Assembly: GCA_020544305.1 (NCBI GenBank)
Contig: CP058667.1
Location: 62,001 to 126,000, forward strand
DNA length: 64,000 nt
Source of the DNA: Staphylococcus taiwanensis
GTDB taxonomy: Bacteria; Bacillota; Bacilli; Staphylococcales; Staphylococcaceae
Reading direction: 5' to 3'
A model generated the notes under the pieces. The model searched no databases. It saw only the letters and a program-made list of their open reading frames with translations, and was not told where the DNA came from. This document shows, piece after piece, positions 34,213 through 43,096 of this stretch (position 1 is the first letter of the stretch; each line of letters begins with the position of its first letter). The translations under genes and the position numbers were made by a program.

Positions 34213-34671
34213 ATGAAATCCATTGAAACATTGCAATCTTATCATTTGCTAGAAAGGTTATTTTCAAATTCTGATGTTTCGTATGTAGCAGAAGCATGGA
34301 ATCAACAATATGAAGCGGTCGAAATTAAATCGCGACATGGTCATTTTAAAAGTAGATTAGCTCAAAGGACACCAAATAAAAAAGGTTACTTTTTCGCCAT
34401 GTGGAAAAAGGATGAGCAACATACCAATGTGCCGTTTACTAAGGATGATTTAGAACATAAGTTAATAGTGAATATCGTTGATGATGATAGACAAGGTCAG
34501 TTTATATTCCCGCAGGATATATTGATAAAGAAAGGTATTTTGAAAAGTGATACATCAAAAGGAAAAATGGCATTAAGAGTGTATCCATCGTGGGAAACTG
34601 AATTAAATCAAACGGCAACTAAAACACAACAATGGCAGAGTTTGTATTTTAATGAAATACCACATGAATAA
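34213..34671 (+). CDS. MepB-family protein
   Basis: A 152-residue soluble protein with the features of the MepB family: YEAVEIKSRHGHFKSRLAQRTPNKKGYFFAMWKKDE near residues 36-71, then QFIFPQDILIKKGIL and MALRVYPSWE. MepB is named after the third gene of the S. aureus mepRAB locus but its function is unknown; a nuclease-like or nucleic-acid-binding fold has been suggested by its basic conserved core, which is inference. AAGGAG precedes the ATG. No mepA or mepR homologue is nearby. It lies 61 bp after the GIY-YIG gene. Confidence 0.85.
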   Translation: MKSIETLQSYHLLERLFSNSDVSYVAEAWNQQYEAVEIKSRHGHFKSRLAQRTPNKKGYFFAMWKKDEQHTNVPFTKDDLEHKLIVNIVDDDRQGQFIFPQDILIKKGILKSDTSKGKMALRVYPSWETELNQTATKTQQWQSLYFNEIPHE

Positions 34672-34728
34672 ATACTTAATTATTGTATTCTAGTAATAAA
34701 AAATATGATATACAAATGGAGATAATAG

Positions 34729-35040
34729 ATGGACGGTATCATTGCATTTATTCAAATGTTAGTCGTAGTACCTTATGCTTTATTTTTACTGGCAGTGTTT
34801 ATGTATTGTATATGGAAATGCGTGTTGTTTGTAAATGATTTTATTAGAATGTTAGTAAGTCATAGATTACAAGTTGACATGTCTGAAGGGATGACATTTT
34901 TAATTTTATTTATAGCGATATTTTTAGGATCTGTATTATTTATCATCCCTTTCTATATTGTTGTGAGGTTAATTGGAAACTATTTCCAAGTCATTTTAGT
35001 GATGATAGGTATTTATATTATTGTTAAAAAGTTAAGGTAA
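34729..35040 (+). CDS. Small membrane protein upstream of an ABC transporter
   Basis: A 103-residue protein with three membrane segments (about residues 5-30, 54-75 and 85-100) and no recognised domain. GGAGA lies upstream of the ATG. It precedes the ABC ATPase gene by 41 bp on the same strand, so it could be a subunit of or linked to that transporter. Nothing in the sequence shows its activity. Confidence 0.7.
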   Translation: MDGIIAFIQMLVVVPYALFLLAVFMYCIWKCVLFVNDFIRMLVSHRLQVDMSEGMTFLILFIAIFLGSVLFIIPFYIVVRLIGNYFQVILVMIGIYIIVKKLR

Positions 35041-35081
35041 TCGTAAGCAACACAACATAGTTATTACATGGGAGTGTTTAA

Positions 35082-35903
35082 ATGGAGATGTTTGCAATAG
35101 AGGGGAAAGACATTTCAAAAACAATTAATCGTCAGCAAATTATTAATCAAATGAGTATGAAAATTCCTTTCAATTCCATTGTATTAATTGAAGGGAAAAA
35201 CGGTTCGGGTAAAAGTATTACGTTGAAAATGTTAGCTAAAATATTGAAACCTTCTAATGGGCGCTTAGATGTAAATGGCAGCATAAGTTATGCGCCTGAT
35301 TATTTGCCAACAACGATTAATTTAACAGTTAAAGAATATCTAGATTTTATTGAGCGTATTAGTGAACACACACCTACAGATATAACGATGAAAGGGTTAA
35401 TTAATCAATTTAATTTAACGCCTTTTTTAAATAAAAGTATTAAAGCATGTTCTAAAGGTACGCAACAAAAAGTAAATTTAATCCAATGTTTAGTGAGACA
35501 AGCAGATATTTATATTATGGATGAGCCATTTTCAGGGCTTGATAAACAGGCAATCGCTCAGTTGAAACTCATCTTACAACAATTAAGACAGTCTGCAACA
35601 ATCGTATTGACCTCGCATGAAGAGGCGTTGAACGATACGTTTGTTACGCATCAATTTAATTTGGAAAATAAGCGTCTTAGCGTGCATCATGATAGAAAGC
35701 AATCAAAATCAATGCTCATTAAAACTTCAGAAACTTTAAATGCTAAGCAGCGTGACATGTTAAAGCGTTTTGAAGCGGAGATAATCGATCATGTTCAAAT
35801 TAAAGTGAATGTATCAGACAGTAATGAACTGATTGCATTACTCATTCAGGAAGGCTACTTTATTGAAGAAGTGAGAGAGGATAATGAATATGGCACTTAT
35901 TAA
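35082..35903 (+). CDS. ABC transporter ATP-binding protein
   Basis: A 273-residue ATPase: Walker A EGKNGSGKSITLKML near residue 40, a degenerate signature ACSKGTQQKVNLIQ in place of LSGGQ, Walker B IYIMDEPFSGLD near residue 145, and switch His in LTSHEE. The C-terminal 60 residues form an extra domain (KMLIKTSE...). This type (CcmA/BcrA-like) drives export of peptides, lipids or antibiotics. The gene overlaps the following permease by 20 bp. The substrate cannot be told from sequence. Confidence 0.9.
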   Translation: MEMFAIEGKDISKTINRQQIINQMSMKIPFNSIVLIEGKNGSGKSITLKMLAKILKPSNGRLDVNGSISYAPDYLPTTINLTVKEYLDFIERISEHTPTDITMKGLINQFNLTPFLNKSIKACSKGTQQKVNLIQCLVRQADIYIMDEPFSGLDKQAIAQLKLILQQLRQSATIVLTSHEEALNDTFVTHQFNLENKRLSVHHDRKQSKSMLIKTSETLNAKQRDMLKRFEAEIIDHVQIKVNVSDSNELIALLIQEGYFIEEVREDNEYGTY

Positions 35904-36594
35904 TTATCATTTTAAGAACTTTATAAGATCGTATAAGTGGATAGGACCTTCGATAACATTTTTAATTTTATTAGCTATTACGTATTTTTATTCTGGACAA
36001 CCGATCATGTCTAGTTTTGCGAGTACCTCAATGTTATTACTCTTTATTACTGCATGGCTAACGATAATCATTTTAGATACAGATTCAATAAAAGAAAAAC
36101 AACTACTATTTACGCAGTTGAAGACGAAAGGCACATATTTAACGAGTAAATTAATATTTTCATTTTTAGTGATTTTGCCATTAGGTTTATGTGCAATTAT
36201 ACTTCCTATTATCACTTTTAGATTTGAACAGATGCCTAATTTGATGGAAATTGTATTAGGTTTATATAGTCATGCAATCGTAATAGCGTTAGGTGTTATT
36301 ATGACTACGCTAGTTAGATCTATAACGAAACGATCTGATAAATTTATTTGGTTATTCATTGTGCTTATCCTTTTACTTTCAATACTACGCGTCGTGATTA
36401 TTCAAACGTTTCCTATATCGAAATTTGTATTATGGTTTCTTCCACCAATCAGTGATTTTTTAACGCTCTTAAATCATGCGTCATCGAAGATTTTTGACAT
36501 CTCATTTCTATTTGTTAATTTATGGATGATTGGCTATTTAATTGTGATGTGGGTAATACTATATGTCGTCTTCAATAAATCGGAGTATCTGTAA
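35884..36594 (+). CDS. ABC transporter permease
   Basis: A 236-residue protein with six hydrophobic segments, no substrate-binding domain, and charged loops (DTDSIKEKQLLFTQLKTKG) as in ABC-2-type exporter permeases. It begins inside the ATPase gene, with GAGAGG 4 nt upstream of the ATG at 35884 or 10 nt from the ATG at 35890, indicating coupled translation. Two ATPase and two permease subunits would form the exporter. No regulator or immunity gene is adjacent. Confidence 0.88.
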   Translation: MNMALINYHFKNFIRSYKWIGPSITFLILLAITYFYSGQPIMSSFASTSMLLLFITAWLTIIILDTDSIKEKQLLFTQLKTKGTYLTSKLIFSFLVILPLGLCAIILPIITFRFEQMPNLMEIVLGLYSHAIVIALGVIMTTLVRSITKRSDKFIWLFIVLILLLSILRVVIIQTFPISKFVLWFLPPISDFLTLLNHASSKIFDISFLFVNLWMIGYLIVMWVILYVVFNKSEYL

Positions 36595-36859
36595 GTTAAA
36601 GTATGCAAGTTGCTTATAGTAAAGCGACTATAACAATATTGTTATAATTATACGTTTATAAATAATGTACAATGTAATTTGTGTTTAATATAATGATTGG
36701 AAACAATTAATTTTAAGTCATTTTGTATAAAGAAAGCATAGTGTTAAATTGTTTTTCATTATTAATTAAAGGCACATCAATTTTCGGGTTAAAAAATTAA
36801 AAGTGCCAATAGTTGATTTAGCTTGATAGTCATTAAGTAAATCAAAAAGGAGTAAGTTC

Positions 36860-38758
36860 ATGAATAAAATAATTTCAGTTATTATACCAGTGTATAATAA
36901 AGCGTCATTTTTGGAGCAATGTATCAATTCTTTAATCGATTTAAAGATGGACAAAAATGATATTGAGGCGATATTTGTAGATGATTGTTCAACGGATAAT
37001 TCTGTCGACATTATCAAGGGTTATGCAAAGGATTATGATTTCATTCAGCTCATCCAATTGCCTCATAATACAGGAAGTCCTTCTGAACCAAGAAATGTCG
37101 GTATTGAAAAGGCACAAGGACAGTATATTACGCTACTTGATGCGGATGACTGGTTAGATTCAGAGGGATTCCCGCAAGTGATGGAAAAAGTGAGTAAAGA
37201 TGATGCGGACCTTGGTTTGGGTCAATGTTTTAAACACACTTCAAAAAGTGTGAAGTATCATGCTAAATTTACTTCTTACAAAGAAGCATCACATTTAAAA
37301 CCACAAGATATTGAAAAAATATATAGAGCGATGGGTCCTCCTGGAAAAATATTCAAACGTCAATTAGTACATGATAATCAAATTAAGTTTGAACATATGA
37401 AATACGGTGAGGATAAATTATTCTTCATTGAATTATATTCTAAAGTGAATAACATTACGATGTCAGTAACGCCGATGTACCATGTGAATCGATACGATGC
37501 CAATGAATCGTTAATTCAGCAGACTTCTGTGCTAGATAAAGCATATTTAAATTTAGACGTTTTGAAAAGGGTTTGTGATATGAACATATCACCATCTCTA
37601 GAAAAAATGATTATGGCGAGAGTCGTTGAAATGGACTTTTTCGCACGTCTCTTGCGTACACAATCATTTTTAAAATCAATGAACAAACCATTATATTATG
37701 ATTTGTTTAATCAAATGGAAGAAACACTGAACGCCCATGGTTACTACATTTCAGAGCTAGTAACTGATCCTATATTTGCTACAATGTATGATTTATATCA
37801 ACGAGATGATAAAGATGGATTAATTAGTTTTATTTATGATGTGATTAATAGTAATTGGAATTATTTGATTGAAGATCATGTGATTTATAAAAGTTATGAA
37901 AACCAGTCAGATAAGATCAATCCTCTGCCTATAGCATGCTATCCTGTGTATAATGGCGTACAAATCGTTGAAGGAGATAAATATGATGTGATAGATGTAA
38001 TGAAACCAGATGATGTAAGCGTTCATGGGGTGAAACTATTGGAAATTGGTAACGTCGCAAATGAACGTCAATTAGACTTTGACTATCGTGATGGTAAAAT
38101 TTATATTTCTCATCAGCAAGTGACGCAAATAGATGATGTGAGCGTTAATATTAGTGTGGAATATAGCGAGGGTGAGCATTCGTTAGTATATGCATCATAT
38201 CCTAGTTTCAATAATAGTTATAAAATGAAACGTCAAAGCTTTAAACTTGAATTGGTACCTCAAAAAGACGATGGTAAGAAAAAAAGCTATCAACAAGTCA
38301 GTATTAATGATAAATACTATACTAGTATTAATGGGCCAATGATGACAATTAAAAAGATTAAGGTATATAAAGATTTAAAATTCAAAGAAATAATCACAAG
38401 TCTTGAACCGGGAAGACGCATCGATGCGTCATCTATCGAATACACGTCAAACGGAACACCTAGATTAGTCCTTGAAGACGGTAATATTGTAACGGCTAAT
38501 AAAGATTTTATAGGGTTAATTGAGTTGGAAAATAAAGATAAGTATATTACTGAGACACCCGACGAAGTCAAAATTATTAAAGCCTGCAAATTATATAATT
38601 CACGTGATTTTAAAGAAAATGTGATTAAGTCACTTAAAGTAGGCGACACACTTAAAATTAAAAAAATCATTTACACTCAAAATTCAACACCGCGTTTAGT
38701 AACACTAGATGGTGCCTTTGTAACCTCAAATAAAACATTTGTAGAAGTCATTCGTTAA
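36860..38758 (+). CDS. Family 2 glycosyltransferase with C-terminal DUF5776-like repeats
   Basis: A 632-residue protein. Residues 1-210 are a GT-A domain: ISVIIPVYNKASFLEQC, VDDCSTD, NTGSPSEPRNVG and metal-binding LLDADDW (DxD). A helical region follows to about 350, as in the wall teichoic acid transferases TarS/TarQ, then a beta-rich region, and at the C-terminus two tandem repeats of about 70 residues (ending GTPRLVLEDGNIVTANKDFI and STPRLVTLDGAFVTSNKTFV) that resemble DUF5776/SH3-like wall-binding repeats. No signal peptide or membrane span. It may glycosylate a wall polymer; the acceptor is unknown. AAAGGAG precedes the ATG. Confidence 0.88.
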   Translation: MNKIISVIIPVYNKASFLEQCINSLIDLKMDKNDIEAIFVDDCSTDNSVDIIKGYAKDYDFIQLIQLPHNTGSPSEPRNVGIEKAQGQYITLLDADDWLDSEGFPQVMEKVSKDDADLGLGQCFKHTSKSVKYHAKFTSYKEASHLKPQDIEKIYRAMGPPGKIFKRQLVHDNQIKFEHMKYGEDKLFFIELYSKVNNITMSVTPMYHVNRYDANESLIQQTSVLDKAYLNLDVLKRVCDMNISPSLEKMIMARVVEMDFFARLLRTQSFLKSMNKPLYYDLFNQMEETLNAHGYYISELVTDPIFATMYDLYQRDDKDGLISFIYDVINSNWNYLIEDHVIYKSYENQSDKINPLPIACYPVYNGVQIVEGDKYDVIDVMKPDDVSVHGVKLLEIGNVANERQLDFDYRDGKIYISHQQVTQIDDVSVNISVEYSEGEHSLVYASYPSFNNSYKMKRQSFKLELVPQKDDGKKKSYQQVSINDKYYTSINGPMMTIKKIKVYKDLKFKEIITSLEPGRRIDASSIEYTSNGTPRLVLEDGNIVTANKDFIGLIELENKDKYITETPDEVKIIKACKLYNSRDFKENVIKSLKVGDTLKIKKIIYTQNSTPRLVTLDGAFVTSNKTFVEVIR

Positions 38759-38768
38759 TCATAAAAAC

Positions 38769-38924
38769 GGGAGTGGGACAGAATTCTTTTTAAATTCGTC
38801 GTCCCACCCCCGCAATGATGACTAGAACTGAGAAAAGCTTGATTTAAGCGTATTTTCAGTTCAGTCAGCTACTGCGAATTTGCAAAATAACATTATTTTA
38901 TTATTTATGTCCCAGGCTCTTTTT
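38769..38924. repeat. Staphylococcal intergenic repeat, no 59-bp unit
   Basis: The same element as at 26224 and in the same orientation: GGGAGTGGGACAGAATTC hairpin, GATGACTAGAACTGAGAAAA, TTCAGTTCAGTCAGCTACTG, GCGAATTTGCAAAATAAC and TTATGTCCCAGGCTC. The 59-bp GGGGCCCC unit is absent: the hairpin CCCACCCCC runs directly into GCAATGATGACTAG. It lies between the glycosyltransferase and mntC stop codons and can terminate both. Confidence 0.9.
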
Positions 38925-38940
38925 ATTGTTTTATACGGGC

Positions 38941-39870
38941 TTATTCCATGCTTCCATGAATCGTCTTGATATTGTGTTTCATCATTTTATAATATGAATC
39001 ACCTTCAGATCCTTTTTCGCCAATTGAATCGGTAAACACTTCGCCGTAAATACTTTTATCAGTTTCCTCAGACAAGCTCTTCATTGATTTCTTGTCGACA
39101 CTAGTTTCAACTAACAAGTGTTTAATATGATTATCTTTAACAAATTTAATGGCTTGTTTCATTTGTGATGGTGTACCTTGTTTCTCAGTATTGATTTCCC
39201 AAATATAGCCTGGTTTAATATCGAAGGCTTTTGAGAAATATTTGAAGGCACCTTCACTGGTAATTATGGCACGTTCTTGTTTCGGAATATCATTAAATTT
39301 ATCTTTACTATCTTTGTTTAACTTTTCAAGTTGTGCAAGATAAGTCTTACCTTGTTTCTCATAATCTGATTTATGTGATGCGTCGGCTTTAATCAGTTGT
39401 TCTTGAATATTCTTCACATATTGAATACCATTATCCAAACTTAACCAAGCGTGGGGGTCAATCTTATCTTTATTACCTGTTTCGCCATTTAGATAGATGG
39501 GTTTAACACCTTTAGACACCGCGAAGACTGACTTATCATCAGTAGATTTACCAGCTTGTTCTAATGCTTTCTCAAACCAACCGTTTCCAGTTTCTAAATT
39601 AAATCCGTTATAGAAGATAACATCTGCATCTGTCAGCTGCTTAATATCTTTCGGTTTAACTTCATATTCATGTGGGTCTTGACCAACAGGCACAATACTA
39701 TAGACATCTACATGATCGCCACCCACGTGTTTAACCATGTCATAAATAATAGAATTGGTTGTGACAACCTTTAATTTATCGTGATGCTTCGCATGTTGCT
39801 CACTTGAATTTGAACCACATGCTGCTAGAACTAGAATCAATGCAATCAGTAATGGTATAAATTTTTTCAT
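38941..39870 (-). CDS. mntC: Manganese ABC transporter substrate-binding lipoprotein MntC
   Basis: A 309-residue cluster A-I binding lipoprotein with lipobox LAAC at about residues 15-18. Metal-site residues appear in DPHEYEV (His), KIDPHAWLSLDN (His), ITSEGAFKYF (Glu) and VFTDSIGEKGSEGD (Asp). The His/His/Glu/Asp set and the absence of a His-rich loop are typical of Mn(II) rather than Zn(II) binding. It is the last gene of mntABC on the minus strand, overlapping mntB by 4 bp. It is exposed on the cell surface and presents Mn to MntB. Confidence 0.95.
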   Translation of the reverse strand: MKKFIPLLIALILVLAACGSNSSEQHAKHHDKLKVVTTNSIIYDMVKHVGGDHVDVYSIVPVGQDPHEYEVKPKDIKQLTDADVIFYNGFNLETGNGWFEKALEQAGKSTDDKSVFAVSKGVKPIYLNGETGNKDKIDPHAWLSLDNGIQYVKNIQEQLIKADASHKSDYEKQGKTYLAQLEKLNKDSKDKFNDIPKQERAIITSEGAFKYFSKAFDIKPGYIWEINTEKQGTPSQMKQAIKFVKDNHIKHLLVETSVDKKSMKSLSEETDKSIYGEVFTDSIGEKGSEGDSYYKMMKHNIKTIHGSME

Positions 39871-40703
39871 GTTGTTTGTACTCCTCTATACTTTGTTTTT
39901 ATTTTTAAAATAAATAATGTAACGATATAAATGCTGAATGTTGCAATCACAATCGTTGCACCACTCGGAAGATTATAAATAAAGCTGAAATATAGGCCAA
40001 TGATAGAACTTATTACGCCAATCAAACTTGCAATCATCATCATTGAATATAAATGTTTCGTGATTAAAAATGCGGTCGACGCAGGGGTGACGAGTAATGC
40101 GACGACTAGGATAATGCCTACTGTTTGAATACTTGCCACTGTTACTAAGGCAAGTAATAACATTACGAAATAGTGAATCACGGTAGTATTTAAACCGCTT
40201 AGACGACTAAAAGTAGCATCGAACGTTGATATCATTAATGGTCTGTAAAGTATGACAATCAATAACACCACGATGCTTCCAATGATTATTGTGGTCCAAA
40301 ATGTTTGGCGGGTGATGGCGAGTAAGTTTCCGAATAAAATATGATGTAAGTCAGTTGCACTATTAATAAGACTGATGATTATAACGCCAGTCGCTAGAAA
40401 TGCAGTGAAACTAATACCAATGGCTGCGTCGGGTTTCGTCTTACTATTATTTGAAATATAACCGATTAATAAACTAGCGATCATGCCAGTGACGAGTGCA
40501 CCAATAAACATCGGAATATGGAATAGAAATGAGAGTGCTACCCCAGGTAAGACAGCATGACTCATAGCATCACCCATCAAAGATAAGCCTCTCAATATGA
40601 TTAAACTTCCTACTGTACCGCAGACAATGCCGACGATAATAGACGTTATCAATGCACGATTCAAGAATTGATAATCAAATAAATGTTGGATGAAATCAGT
40701 CAT
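39867..40703 (-). CDS. mntB: Manganese ABC transporter permease MntB
   Basis: A 278-residue ABC-3 family permease with about eight hydrophobic segments and the conserved LRGLSLMGDAMSHAVLPGVALSF motif near residue 47. The start is the ATG at 40703, which overlaps the end of mntA; AGAGGTG lies about 12 nt upstream. A frame start seven codons earlier lies inside the ribosome site. It forms the channel for Mn import with MntA and MntC. Confidence 0.95.
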   Translation of the reverse strand: MTDFIQHLFDYQFLNRALITSIIVGIVCGTVGSLIILRGLSLMGDAMSHAVLPGVALSFLFHIPMFIGALVTGMIASLLIGYISNNSKTKPDAAIGISFTAFLATGVIIISLINSATDLHHILFGNLLAITRQTFWTTIIIGSIVVLLIVILYRPLMISTFDATFSRLSGLNTTVIHYFVMLLLALVTVASIQTVGIILVVALLVTPASTAFLITKHLYSMMMIASLIGVISSIIGLYFSFIYNLPSGATIVIATFSIYIVTLFILKIKTKYRGVQTT

Positions 40704-41439
40704 GCAATATTTCACCTCTTTCAATTGGTGCTGACCCGATATTAAACAGGAATGTCCGATTTAAATATCGTGGTTGCATTGCTTTTGCACTATCGCCAAA
40801 GAATCGAATCGTTTGATTTAATAAAATAATACGATCAAAGTATTGTGCTGCCTTAGATAAGTCATGATGCACAATCAATACGAGTTTTCCTTTTTCTTTT
40901 AGTTGGCGAATCTTCGCCATAATCAATTGCTCGCTCTTAAAGTCGATACCAACGAACGGCTCATCAAATAAATACACATCGCTCTCTGACATTAAAGCTC
41001 TTGCCACCAACACACGTTGTAACTGACCGCCACTAAGGTCAGAGATTTGCTTGTATTGTAGATTGTCTAGCGCTAAATCCTTTAATAATTTACTGAATTT
41101 CATCTTTGAAAAGTGATCGACTCGTTTAAACCAGCCAATCGTTTGATAGCAACCAGATAAAATCACTTTCTCAACATTAATTGGAAAGTCTAAATCTAAA
41201 TATGCTTTTTGAGGAATATATGTAATATGTTGCAATTGTTTATGTATGGATTTGCCATATAAATGCATCTCGCCAGTTGCGTTAAATTCACCGATTAAAC
41301 TCTTTAATAAAGAAGATTTACCGGCACCATTGGGGCCCATGATACCAATGATTTCACCTGAAATTGGTATTGTTAACGAAATATCTTTCAGTACATGCTT
41401 ATGATTTAACCGTAAATTCATGTTGCTAATTTTTATCAA
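40696..41439 (-). CDS. mntA: Manganese ABC transporter ATPase MntA
   Basis: A 247-residue ABC ATPase with Walker A GPNGAGKSSLLKSL near residue 35, signature LSGGQLQRVLVARALM near 138, Walker B DVYLFDEPFVGID and switch His in LVIVHHD-like VHHDLSK. The first gene of mntABC. The start is a TTG at 41439, 7-9 nt after GGAGG; no better start is nearby. It is under a SirR/MntR box at 41463 and should be repressed by Mn(II). Confidence 0.95.
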   Translation of the reverse strand: MIKISNMNLRLNHKHVLKDISLTIPISGEIIGIMGPNGAGKSSLLKSLIGEFNATGEMHLYGKSIHKQLQHITYIPQKAYLDLDFPINVEKVILSGCYQTIGWFKRVDHFSKMKFSKLLKDLALDNLQYKQISDLSGGQLQRVLVARALMSESDVYLFDEPFVGIDFKSEQLIMAKIRQLKEKGKLVLIVHHDLSKAAQYFDRIILLNQTIRFFGDSAKAMQPRYLNRTFLFNIGSAPIERGEILHD

Positions 41440-41462
41440 TCAATTACCTCCTAATTAAAAGT

Positions 41463-41476
41463 TTAGGTTAACCTAA
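41463..41476 (-). promoter_or_regulatory. SirR/MntR operator of mntABC
   Basis: A perfect 14-bp palindrome TTAGGTTAACCTAA, the DtxR-family (SirR/MntR) box known from staphylococcal sit/mnt operons, 24 bp before the mntA start and next to AATAAATTAG, which may serve as -10 region. Confidence 0.9.
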
Positions 41477-41659
41477 TTTATTTTATAATAAACACCGAAA
41501 TTATAAAGTGTCAAGTCTTTATCTATCTGAAAAAGGTTCAAAATGGCAGACTAGAATGTATGAAATGCTCAATAAATAGAGGTTTATCAAAATGAATCAC
41601 GAAGTGATTTTAAAAAATAGTCACATTGACAACTAAAAAAATCAATGTAAAATATAAAA

Positions 41660-41672
41660 CGTAATGATTACG
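41660..41672 (+). promoter_or_regulatory. Zur box of the COG0523 GTPase gene
   Basis: CGTAATGATTACG, an exact match to CGTAATNATTACG, with AAA and TTT flanks, 25 bp before the start codon at 41698. A -10-like AATATAAAAC overlaps it. Confidence 0.92.
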
Positions 41673-41697
41673 ATTTAAAAAAGAAAGGTATGATTTT

Positions 41698-42897
41698 ATG
41701 GGCAAGATACCTGTAACGGTATTGAGTGGTTATCTCGGGTCTGGAAAGACGACGTTACTTAACCACATTTTAAATAATCGTGAAGGACGTCGCATTGCGG
41801 TTATTGTGAATGATATGAGTGAAGTGAATATCGATAAAGATTTAGTTGCTGATGGTGGGGGCTTATCTCGAACAGATGAAAAATTAGTCGAATTATCTAA
41901 TGGTTGTATTTGTTGTACGTTAAGAGATGATTTGTTAAAAGAAGTCGAGCGTTTAGTTCAAAAAGGCAATATTGATTACATTGTTATTGAATCTACAGGT
42001 ATTTCAGAGCCTGTGCCAGTCGCTCAAACATTCTCATATATTGATGAAGCGATGGGCATTGACCTCACAACAATTTGCCAACTCGATACAATGGTAACTG
42101 TAGTGGATGCGAATCGATTTATTAATGATATCAATTCTGAAGATTTACTGATTGACCGTGATCAAGGTGCAGATCAAACAGATGAGCGTTCAATTGCTGA
42201 TTTACTTATAGATCAAGTCGAATTCTGTGATGTGTTAGTACTGAATAAGATAGATTTAGTCAGTGAAGCAGATTTAGTACGATTGGAAAATATTTTAAGA
42301 AAGTTACAACCAGATGCGAAACTCATCAAAACGATTAATGCTGAAGTGGACATTAACGACGTCTTAAATACAGGGCGTTTTAACTTTGAGAAGGCAAGTA
42401 ATTCAGCAGGTTGGATTAAGGAATTGACTGAGGGAGGTCATGCTGAACATACACCTGAAACAGAAGAATATGGTATTGGTTCATTCGTCTATTCGAGACG
42501 ACTACCGTTTCACGCGAAACGTTTTAATGATTGGTTAGAGCGAATGCCTGATAATATCGTACGTTCTAAAGGCATTGTGTGGCTTGCACAATATAATCAA
42601 GTGGCATGTCTACTTTCGCAGGCAGGCTCATCATGCAATATCAATCCAGTTACCTATTGGGTAGCGGCAATGTCGCCACAACATCGTGAGCACATCCTTC
42701 AACAACGTCCAGACGTGGCAGATAGCTGGGATATTGAATATGGAGATAGAAATACACAGTTTGTTATTATTGGTACCGATTTAAATCAAGAGGAAATTGA
42801 AAAAGAATTAGACCAATGCTTAGTAAATAGTGAAGAAATTGGTAGTGATTGGAGTCAACTCGAAGACCCATATCACTGGCAAATTAGACAAGCTTGA
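41698..42897 (+). CDS. COG0523-family GTPase metallochaperone (ZagA/YciC-like)
   Basis: A 399-residue G3E GTPase: Walker [15 protein letters not shown] at residues 9-22, metal-binding CxCC motif [11 protein letters not shown] near residue 67, ESTGISEP near 95, and guanine-binding NKID near 180. The C-terminal CobW_C domain follows ([20 protein letters not shown]). The CxCC motif and Zur box identify it as a zinc-starvation-induced member, like B. subtilis YciC/ZagA, that supplies zinc to essential enzymes such as folate GTP cyclohydrolase. AAAGGTATGATTTT precedes the ATG. It is monocistronic. Confidence 0.93.
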   Translation: MGKIPVTVLSGYLGSGKTTLLNHILNNREGRRIAVIVNDMSEVNIDKDLVADGGGLSRTDEKLVELSNGCICCTLRDDLLKEVERLVQKGNIDYIVIESTGISEPVPVAQTFSYIDEAMGIDLTTICQLDTMVTVVDANRFINDINSEDLLIDRDQGADQTDERSIADLLIDQVEFCDVLVLNKIDLVSEADLVRLENILRKLQPDAKLIKTINAEVDINDVLNTGRFNFEKASNSAGWIKELTEGGHAEHTPETEEYGIGSFVYSRRLPFHAKRFNDWLERMPDNIVRSKGIVWLAQYNQVACLLSQAGSSCNINPVTYWVAAMSPQHREHILQQRPDVADSWDIEYGDRNTQFVIIGTDLNQEEIEKELDQCLVNSEEIGSDWSQLEDPYHWQIRQA

Positions 42898-42929
42898 GTT
42901 TAACTATATGTGAATCATCTGATGTTTAA

Positions 42930-42964
42930 GACCTGGGACAAAGTACAATGTCTCAGGTTTTTTT
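42930..42964 (+). terminator. Terminator after the GTPase gene
   Basis: ACCTGGGACA and TGTCTCAGGT stem with one mismatch followed by T7; the sequence resembles the terminal hairpins of the intergenic repeats. Confidence 0.85.
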
Positions 42965-43096
42965 CGATAAAGACCCATAGATCCCTAAAAATAGCTTAAA
43001 ATAGTAAATTTCTTAAATTTATTGAATATTTCGAACAAATAAGGTCTAAAATTTTGTATAATAGCAAGTAAATTGAAAATAGGAGACAGACAAAAT

